A stretch of 64,000 nucleotides of DNA from contig JAPYXD010000715.1 in the NCBI GenBank assembly GCA_030998225.1, positions 3,224,001 through 3,288,000 of the forward strand, in the 5' to 3' direction. This document shows, in pieces, positions 57,471 through 64,000 of this stretch. The first letter of the stretch is position 1, and each line of letters opens with the position of its first letter. A model generated the notes under the pieces. The model was not told the origin of the DNA, did not search any database, and saw only the letters and a list, made by a program, of their open reading frames with translations. Position numbers and translations under genes: made by a program. Origin of the DNA: Diplolepis rosae (taxonomy: Eukaryota > Arthropoda > Insecta > Hymenoptera > Diplolepididae).

Positions 57471-57488
57471 GCCCCACGTTGGGCGACA
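57471..57488 (-). promoter_or_regulatory. Primer-binding site, tRNA-Lys type
   Basis: On the - strand the sequence is tgtcgcccaacgtggggc, 17 of 18 bases identical to the tRNA-Lys(1,2)-type primer site known from retroviruses (tggcgcccaacgtggggc). It lies just inside the LTR and about 0.9 kb before gag. Confidence 0.72.
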
Positions 57489-58150
57489 GTTGAAACATTT
57501 CGAGTAATTGGATTCTTAAATTATTGATATTTAAACATTTTATCACCGAATTTTCACCTAATTCAGCCAAAAGTTTCGCTCTTTAAGTTCGAGTTTGAAC
57601 TTTAAATTTGCAATTTTTAATTACATCAATTTTCAAAGATTCTTAAAAGCAATTTTGCACCTTTTTTGGCTCAAAATTACTTTCAAAATCCACGAGTGGG
57701 TGACACGAAGGGTGAAAATTTCGCGATCTCCTATTCTCAATTTATAGAGCGAGATAGTCAAAGAAACTCACGTTTGTATATCTTTCGAGTGTACAAAGGT
57801 TCACCGCTCGAGTCTTCGTTTCCATTTTCTCTGGTTTAATTTTCTTATCAATTAGCGACCGTGATCAAGTCCAATTTAATCGATAAATTGTGAAATTTAT
57901 ATCCGATGTTAACACCACTTTCCAGACCATTTTCGACGTTGAGATTGGTGTCAAATAAAAGATAACGTTTTCGCGATTCTTACGATATTTTTCATATTTA
58001 AATAGGTCGCGAATTACGTCCAATGGGGATGTTTGAAAACTTGTACGCGCTAAAGTGAGAAGGCATACCGTGCGCTGACAGGGAGCACGTTCTTCTCCCA
58101 CGCCGTCTCTCCCGGCACGCTATCAGTTAAACATAGGATCCATACTTTTA
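57489..58150 (-). repeat. 5' LTR of the gypsy element (right boundary approximate)
   Basis: The sequence between the primer site and R1-clade copy C. On the - strand a TATA-like ctataaatt lies near 57750-57740, in a position suited to an LTR promoter. The outer TG end could not be fixed because there is no second LTR to compare; the region ends where copy C starts (about 58178). Confidence 0.5.
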
Positions 58151-58177
58151 TGAAGCCCACAACTTTCGTTTCGTGTA

Positions 58178-59267
58178 CATGAAGAAATTGGGGATCTTTC
58201 AAAGACCACGTTCGGCGTCTCTGGGAGATACCCAAAAAAATCAGGCGAAGGGCGAAAGAGATCTGCGCCCTCTCCCCCTCTGGAAAAAACTACCAAGAGT
58301 GGGAAGGGTGGCTCTTCGCCCTCTTTTGCTGAGGTGGCCACGAGCCAGCCCCCAAATAAAGAAGGGGACTGGAATGTGGTCACGAAAAAAAGAAAAAAAA
58401 AGAAGAAAGAAAAAAAGGAAAAAAGGGCGGAGGACCCTGCGCGAAAAGCGCAGGGGACCACCGCCACTCCTAAGTCGAAGCGCTCCACGCCCGCCAGGTC
58501 GGGCGACGCCATCAAGGCGAAGGACGGCCAGTCCTACGCCGACATCTTGAAGGAAATGAAGGCGAAAGTCGACCCCCGGAAGGCAGGACTTGAGGTCCTG
58601 TCTATCCGGAGGACCAGGAAGGAAGTCCTTCTGGTCCTCAAAAAGGGGGAAGACGTTTCGGCCTTCCGCAAAGAACTCGACCGGGCGGTCGGGGAGAGGG
58701 CAGAAATTTCTGCCCTGGTCTCGACGAGGTCCCTCGAAATTAGGGACCTCGACGAGACCGTTGAAAAAGAAGAGGTTGTGTCTACCCTGTGCTTGGCATT
58801 GGGCAGACCAGCACTTGACGGGTCTTGCAGGCTCTTCACCCGCTTTGGTGGGGTGAAGACTGCAGTGATCCGGCTGGCGAGAGCAAAGCGCTGGTTGGAT
58901 AGCAGAGGCCTTAAAATGGCCCCTGTGAAAACCGAGGCTTTGCTCGTTACGGACAGGAGATCCTTCCAATACCCGAAGATCGTTCTCGGAGAGCATGAGG
59001 TCGAGTGGAAAACAAGCATTAAGTACCTGGGGGTGCAGCTGGATCGTAGGCTTAGCTTTGGCGAACACCTAAAGATCGCAGCTGCTAAAGCCATCCAATG
59101 TGGAGCGAACTTGGCCCGCTTATGCTAAACATTGGTGGACCCAGGGAAGCGAAAAGAAGATTGGTGGCGAGCGTGGTCCATTCGAAGCTGCTTTATGCAG
59201 CTCCGGTCTGGGCCAATGCCTTGCAAAACCATGCTATTCAGAAGAAGCTATTCTCGGCGCAGAGACT
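58178..59267 (+). mobile_element. R1-clade non-LTR retrotransposon, copy C (internally deleted)
   Basis: Homologous to copy A 6330-7030 and then directly to 8970-9350. About 1.9 kb covering the zinc knuckles, endonuclease and RT catalytic part is deleted. 5' and 3' ends are truncated. GC-rich against AT-rich flanks. Confidence 0.8.
58334..59128 (+). pseudogene. In-frame fusion of gag-like ORF1 with the C-terminal region of ORF2
   Basis: A 264-codon open frame. Residues 1-~185 are ORF1: NKEGDWNVVTKKRKKKKKEK, SYADILKEMKAKVDPRKAGL, LVLKKGEDVSAFRKELDRAV and GGVKTAVIRLA. Without a break it continues as RAKRWLDSRGLKMAPVKTEA, LGVQLDRRLSFGEHLKIAAA, the region after the RT palm. In copy A the same two joints read 'atccggctagctgag' and 'tggcgggcaaagcgt', so joining at a shared tggcg is likely. 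The remaining ORF1 is better preserved than in copies A and B. No evidence of expression. Confidence 0.75.
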
Positions 59268-59429
59268 AATTTGAGTGAGATGACATGATGAATGGATGTG
59301 TGATAGAGATTACCAATTTATTAAAATATTTAAAGAATTTGAAAATCTTTCTGTGGAAAAAAAGACGCTTTCGACTGCGCTGGGATTCGAGTCCAGGTCT
59401 TTCGCCTTTATGGAAAAATAGTTGAAATT

Positions 59430-59661
59430 GAGAAATTTTTAAAAGGTCAGAGAGATAGTAATTATTTGGTATTTGATATTGTAGACTTGTAGATATCATG
59501 TTTTTGATCATATTGAAATTGATTTCAGATAGTAAGGTAGGATTCCAATTGCCATTCAATGCGAAAGCTAGATTAGTGGATAGTTGTTTCAAATTTGAAA
59601 GATACTGATGTGTGGCAGCTTTGATTGTAGTGATCCAAGATATTTCAAATATTTCATACAA
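59430..59661 (-). pseudogene. Retroelement envelope (F-like) middle fragment
   Basis: The - strand frame reads ISWITTIKAATHQYLSNLKQ, LSTNLAFALNGNWNPTLLSE and YYLSDLLKISQFQLF. From memory this resembles the central region of F-like envelope proteins of gypsy/errantivirus elements (…L..LN…ALNG.W.P.L…). Below about 59420 the resemblance ends in a short segment with a box-B-like 'gggattcgagtcc'. It has no start or membrane anchor and is a relic. Confidence 0.42.
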
Positions 59662-60940
59662 GGAATTTGTTGAGTTTGGAAATTTTTTGTGCTAGTCTTT
59701 GAATTTATTAATGACGTTGTTGTGACGTTGCAAAATTTTGTAACTCAGAAGCATGAGTAAAATGTATGATTTATTAATATCTAAATTCTGAACGTTTGAT
59801 TGAACTATTTTATCGAACTAAAGAGTTCCTCAGAGTCTGCACGGTACTCCAGGACCAGGGGCTATATTTAGAATTTTATATTAAGAATTTATTGCTGTGT
59901 TTATTTTGTTATTTATTTATGTATATCTGAAAGCATCGCGGGACGTCGAGGTAAATAAGGACCTGAAGGACGTACAAACGACTTACGCTGTCGCATGGCC
60001 GGAAAGGACGTCGATTTCACCCACTTTCGCCGAGCCTGAGGCCTCCAAGTTTTGCCGCCTTTTCGACCAACTATCGACTACCGAGCCATGGGCAACTCCA
60101 GTATCGACCTCCAGTTTCACTAGAGAGGCCCCTATAGCCCAGGCCCGTGACATGCCAACCACTTCTATCGGATCCCCGCAAGATCCCTCGTTGTTACGGA
60201 TGAGCAAGGGAGTCCCAAAATTATGATTACAATATGGATGTCAACGAAGAGGAAGGAGACTGAAGCAACATCTGCTGACGAATTAAGTCTGGAAATTTTA
60301 CCAGGAATGTGGACATTGGGGTACTGCAGGCTCCTCGTCAACACGCTCCTGCAATACCTCTGCACTGGGTCATAGCAGAAGTGGGCCACCAGCCAATCAG
60401 CGCGCCAGACCAGCGGTGGGGAAGGAGCCGGAAGGCACGAGAGACCGGCAAGCGACAGCGTCGTTCTGTTTCGTCAGCAGCCTTTGAGTACACCTATCCT
60501 TTGCCACAACGCATTCCAGTCTTTTAATATTTCTTTGTAAAGTTATAAGCGTTTTCTTGGACTTTTGAGGACTTTTCGACTGGGAGACAACGAAGCCATC
60601 GTCCACAGCCTTCGGTTCTGGCATTGTTGCCTTTTCATAAGGTGAGGTTTCGTTATTTTATCCTTTCCAGAAACCCTACAGACACGTGGTCACAGTTTTA
60701 GTTAAAGTTGATTTTTAGATTAGTAATTTGGCACGTACTAGGGCGGATTCCCGGATTGGGCCTCTATTTAGTAACTTTTTAAAAAGTAATATGCTGTAAA
60801 TTAAGACCCTAAAAGTGTTACCGACCCCCCGCCCCCTTTTTTTATTCTTTTATTTTAACGAACTTCTTCGTATAAGGAAACTTCCTGCGTCCTGAGTACC
60901 GGACGGAGTGGCCTGACCCCAAGGGTTAGCTCCCCTTTTT
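59662..60940. other. Mixed sequence with an unidentified GC-rich part
   Basis: 59662-59895 is AT-rich. 59935-60530 is GC-richer, with a + strand frame (59897-60226) containing SRDVEVNKDLKDVQTTYAVA and AWPERTSISPTFAEPEASKF, Ser/Thr/Pro-rich, which I do not recognise. It could be leader or gag sequence of a retroelement. 60780-60940 includes a C-run and poly(T). No supported gene. Confidence 0.35.
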
Positions 60941-61915
60941 ACATTCTCATCATGGATGAGAAGGTATTGGTTTTATGTGAAAAATGACTTTCGAAATTTT
61001 CATCAAATCTTTACGTTTTGAGACCCCCTGAGTCAGAAAAAATGGTTTTTACGAAAGTGTCTGTCTGTCTGTCTGTCTGTCTGTAGGTCGTGTGCGGCAT
61101 AACTCTCGATAGAATTATCAGATTGAATTGAGCTTTGGTACACTTTATCGGAGCCGAAAAAGTAAGGACAAGTTCGTTAACCAGCCACATCCAATCAAAA
61201 TTGAGGGATGGAGCACTACTTTTGTGTTTTTGAAAAAATCAAAAATTCCAATTCTTGTTTTTGATAGTGCTCATAAATCTCTACAAATTATCCTTATAAC
61301 ATTTTTTGATTAAATCGAAATTAGAAATGTTACAGCATATTCAAATTCGAAAAAAGTCAATATCAAAATTCCATTTTCCAGTTAAATTATACGAGATACG
61401 AAAAAACGTTATGATACAATATTATTAAATACATAAAGACCTACAAATTTGAATTATAACATTTTTTCATAAGATGCATATTTTTCTTTTTAATTGAAAA
61501 AAAACTATTGAAAATCCAAAATTCAATTTTTTAACAATAATATTGGAAATACCAAAAAAACGTGAGAATACAAAGTTGTTCGTTTCAAAAAGATCTACAA
61601 ATTTTGTCTGACACAGTTTCTGATAAAAGATATATTTTTCGTTTCAATTCCAAAAAATACGATAAAAATGAAAAAATTCCATTTTTTAGACAAAATATGT
61701 GATACAAAAAAAACATTTAGATGGAAAATTGTTTGCCTAAATGAGGTCTACAAATTCTGATAAAGAAATTTCGGGACAGGATGTATATTTTATGTTTTGA
61801 TTTTTAATATTGAAAAAATTCGATTTTTTCACCAAAATATGTGAGATACGAAATAAGCGTTGTTCTGTAAAATCGTTTTCTTAAATAAAGTCTACGATTG
61901 TTTTTCCTTTTTAGA
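60941..61915. mobile_element. Non-coding repeat element with internal ~150-bp array, copy 2
   Basis: It starts with the same acattctcat as copy 1 at 12717 and stays close to it for about 0.5 kb (gatgagaaggtatt, gaccccctgagtcagaaaaa, a longer GTCT microsatellite near 61060-61085). The array is longer here: 'gagatacgaaaa'-type landmarks at about 61393, 61544, 61699 and 61841 give a period of 142-155 bp. The right inverted end and CpG-rich block of copy 1 are missing, so the right boundary is approximate. Confidence 0.6.
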
Positions 61916-62067
61916 TATGTGGAAGAAAGTAAATTCTTTTAATCATGTAATTTATTAAAAAGTTATACAAAAAAAATCGCTTTGCTGTGCTTTGTAGAAA
62001 ACGTGAAGAAAATCGTTTGATTTGATGTCCTGAGACTTACTGATGGAAGCTTGGTGCCAAAAGGGCG

Positions 62068-62604
62068 CTATATAGCAAAAATGAAGTATAGCATTACATC
62101 GTTTACAATAGTATTTTTCTTATAGATATTTACCACATGATAAGGGAAGACAAAATTACTTTTCTCAGCCCAGTGTAATGTGGGATTGATAACTTTTTCC
62201 ATTTTATTAACGGCTGCTTTAAAATCTCGTATATCATTACTTAGCGTAATGCCGGAAGTATTTTCTAGAATCAAAGAAATTTATTTTGGGACTGATTTTA
62301 TTTTCTCTTCCTTATCTGTTATTTTTAATGTGAGGTCATTATATTTGCAATCATTTTCACAATAGACACTTAATTCCTTGAAAGTATTGAGTATTTCAGA
62401 TCCCAAATTTAAAACTTCTAATATATTAACATAAGAGAGAACATGCCACCTGCCAGAAGTGAAAGGTAAAGTTTCTAAATGTTCGAAGTAAATGTTTGGA
62501 TTTTTAGACAAAGAAGTTTGAATGAATTGATTCGCTTCATTAGTTTGAATAAGAAATAGACTGATGGTGATGAGTGAACAATTCCTCGACATGATGCTTC
62601 TCAA
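62068..62604 (-). pseudogene. Retroelement envelope (F-like), N-terminal part
   Basis: The start MRSIMSRNCSLITISLFLIQ at 62604 is a plausible signal peptide. It continues NPNIYFEHLETLPFTSGRWH, VLSYVNILEVLNLGSEI and ELSVYCENDCKYNDL, a pattern I associate with the amino end of F-like envelope proteins of gypsy/errantivirus elements. After a frameshift at about 62278 it goes on ILENTSGITLSNDIRDFKAA to 62068, where homology ends. Together with 59430-59661 it may be one envelope gene broken by later insertions. Secretory-pathway targeting is inferred. Confidence 0.45.
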
Positions 62605-63038
62605 GTTCCTAAAAGAATTAAATTATTTGTGATCAGTATCTACTGCTTCGCTTCATGCAAAAATGTTTAAGAGTTGGCTAAAACAGACGAAAAATAGATT
62701 AATAGTCATATAAGTTCAGAACATGCTAAAAGATTGTGTGTAAGAGATTTTATGTTCATGATCAACAATTATTATAAGGATTAGGTGGTCTCAATCCACA
62801 TTTCATGCATTTTTTATAAGTTTTTGGAGGTGATAAATTGTACGAGGTGGAGGCTGTGGAATTGGTTGAATTCGTAGGTTATGTTTTTATCTTTTCTTGA
62901 ATAAAAAATTGTTTGTTTTACATTAGAAGTTTTATCTGTTCTGTTATATCCTTTTTGTGAAAGTGGATCAAGTTTTGAAAAAAAAGACTCCTAATTTATT
63001 GCTAAATTTTGGAATTTATTTGGAAGTTTACCATTTTT
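62605..63038. other. AT-rich spacer between the dsRNA-binding ORF and the envelope relic
   Basis: The only notable - strand string is IPQPPPRTIYHLQKL near 62850; no gene is supported. Confidence 0.35.
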
Positions 63039-63456
63039 TTATTTTTCTATTTTTTTAAGTATCAGATCTATAAGCTTGCAAGCTGCTTGATCTTTTGCTT
63101 GTTTCGGTGTTCTACCGATTCCACTTTCCTTCATTTGATCGGTCTTACAAATGCTCATATAAGTTGATGATGTACTTGAATATTCAATGCGAAAAGTCAG
63201 CATTTGTGGTTATGAGATTTTGAATTTTTTGCAAGTATTTTGCAATTCTTTAAAAGCAGTTAATTGAAAGGATTGATAAGATATATACATATGCTTCTAT
63301 TTCTGGTACCATTGTTACAAGTGTTTCGGTGACATGCTATTTTGTTAATTCAGGGTTATATCCAAGACCAGTTACTTTGTGTTTCTTATATTCTGCTGTT
63401 ATTTCAGAAAATAATTCATTTTTGTTATCCTTTTTTAATTTATAGAAGTAGTTCAT
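63039..63456 (-). pseudogene. Small ORF with a double-stranded RNA-binding domain
   Basis: The ATG at 63456 lies 8 nt after the stop of the glycoprotein-like ORF. The first ~38 residues (MNYFYKLKKDNKNELFSEIT, then KKHKVTGLGYN) end at an in-frame TAG. In a shifted frame from about 63285 the text reads QLTAFKELQNTCKKFKI, a stop, LTFRIEYSSTSSTYMSICK, then GIGRTPKQAKDQAACKLIDL and a stop at 63041-63039. This is the alpha-beta-beta-beta-alpha layout of a dsRNA-binding domain with the hallmark basic second helix (…KQAKxQAA…L). Such domains in viruses often block RNA interference. One TAG, one TAA and one frameshift show decay. Confidence 0.55.
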
Positions 63457-63464
63457 GCTGATTT

Positions 63465-64000
63465 TTAAAAGGGAAAAGGTTGAGTTATGTTAGATATTTC
63501 TGTAAGTTGATTGTGAGGATATAGATTGGATGATTCGTTTTTGTCTTCTTTACCTGTTTTATTGTTCTCTTCGAGTAGATGTGTAGAAATATTAGGTGCT
63601 GATGGGTTTGTGTTTAGTAGTTCTTGCTGTTGGTTCTGTAGCCTTTGATTTTCTTTACTTAAATTCAATAGACGGTTAGTTACAGAGTCCCAAATAGCAC
63701 CTATCATGTGAAATGACCAGCCAGAAACAGTGTAAAGTGAATAACCGTGAATTACGCTATCAATTATTTATTAGTTTAATGCCTATAATGATAATGATTA
63801 CTCCTATAATGATAATGATTACTCCTATAAATTCTGCGCTAACTGTGCCGAAGTTTGAAAATACGGTCCATATTTTTGTCCAAGTTGAGTGAGCGAATTT
63901 TTGAATAGTTTCCTCATCTAACAGGTGTAATAATGAGACTCCCTGTTTTAAAGAAGATTGTCCAATGATTCGGCGAGCCAGTGAATTTAAAATCATTGGT
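63465..64000 (-). pseudogene. Chuvirus-like glycoprotein, C-terminal part (runs off the window)
   Basis: The frame enters at 64000 and encodes NSLARRIIGQSSLKQGVSLL, WTKIWTVFSNFGTVSAEFIG, then a Val/Ile-rich membrane anchor containing a near-perfect 21-bp duplication. A frameshift at about 63760 is followed by the post-membrane region with GYSLYTVSGWSFHMIGAIWD and a Gln/Asn-rich cytoplasmic tail ending PFPF at 63465. From memory the HGY-L-V-GW--H-IGAIW pattern is typical of glycoproteins related to chuviruses that occur in many arthropod genomes, often inside BEL/Pao LTR elements. An errantivirus-type envelope is the alternative. Confidence 0.5.

Larger units (their letters stand above)
51516..58150 (-). 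mobile_element. Ty3/gypsy element on the - strand, 3' LTR missing
   Basis: Reading leftwards from the right: promoter-bearing LTR (about 58150-57489), tRNA-Lys-type primer site (57488-57471), ~0.9 kb leader, gag (56599-54945), protease, RT, RNase H and integrase ending at 51516. No envelope follows and no 3' LTR is seen; the element stops within 50 bp of a host exon. Damage is moderate: a handful of frameshifts and stops. This is the best-preserved retroelement in the window. Confidence 0.8.

Noticed and set aside
58241..59094. Long - strand frames (275 and 186 codons) opposite R1-clade copy C
   Set aside because: They are antisense shadows of the gag-like/RT fusion frame; GC-rich codon structure keeps the opposite strand open.
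59365..59420. Box-B-like 'gggattcgagtcc' within the envelope fragment region
   Set aside because: Isolated motif without the remaining tRNA parts; not enough for a tRNA or SINE call.

Overview
This is a 64 kb stretch of an AT-rich animal nuclear genome, almost certainly an insect. Real coding sequence occurs as short exons with canonical AG/GT borders and long introns. Most of the rest is a layered graveyard of insect-type transposable elements: an R1-clade non-LTR family, Ty3/gypsy, Ty1/copia, mariner DD34D, DD41D, Tc1 DD34E, piggyBac, hAT MITEs and SWIM-type transposon proteins. There are no operons, ribosome binding sites, CRISPR arrays or convincing tRNA/rRNA genes. Several broken transposon proteins resemble repeat-borne 'uncharacterised proteins' of aphids and other sap-sucking bugs, but the order cannot be fixed from the window.

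Layout. (1) 1-17.8 kb, + strand: the last three exons of a gene that reads as PTCD2 (mitochondrial pentatricopeptide protein) at 1031-1339, 11999-12103 and 17655-17789, all phase 0. Its introns are swollen by a 4.3 kb R1-clade copy (5.4-9.8 kb), a deleted DD41D element (10.36-11.12 kb), a repeat element with an internal array (12.7-13.5 kb) and SWIM-protein transposon debris (15.7-17.0 kb). (2) 18.3-22.2 kb: a large inverted repeat flanks a solo LTR-like unit (19207-21155), which carries a 97-bp tandem array and a 162-bp hAT MITE. (3) 23.5-30.5 kb: mariner fragment, second R1-clade copy, gypsy pol relic, second DD41D copy. (4) 31.0-33.4 kb: a piggyBac relic split by a mariner. (5) 33.7-37.4 kb: a second LTR-like copy, an inverted-repeat element and a third LTR-like fragment. 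(6) 37.8-42.1 kb: transposon-derived pseudogenes, the two last exons of an unidentified host gene on the - strand (41064-40803, 40550-40478), and a deleted mariner. (7) 44.0-50.3 kb: Tc1 element, copia element with 5' LTR and primer site, second copy of the mariner seen at 31.8 kb. (8) 50.5-51.5 kb: the two last exons of an unidentified + strand host gene with a hydrophobic C-terminal half. (9) 51.5-58.2 kb: a comparatively well kept gypsy element on the - strand, with a tRNA-Lys-type primer site and promoter-bearing LTR. (10) 58.2-59.3 kb: a third R1-clade copy whose internal deletion fused the gag-like and RT C-terminal regions in frame. (11) 59.4-64 kb, - strand: retroelement envelope debris, a second copy of the array-bearing repeat, and at the window edge a chuvirus-like glycoprotein tail followed 8 nt later by a small ORF with a double-stranded RNA-binding domain.

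The host exons look functional (open, correctly phased). Nearly every transposon ORF carries stops, frameshifts or deletions. The most unusual arrangement is the glycoprotein plus dsRNA-binding ORF pair at 63.0-64.0 kb. All protein identifications are pattern recognition from memory; no database search was run.
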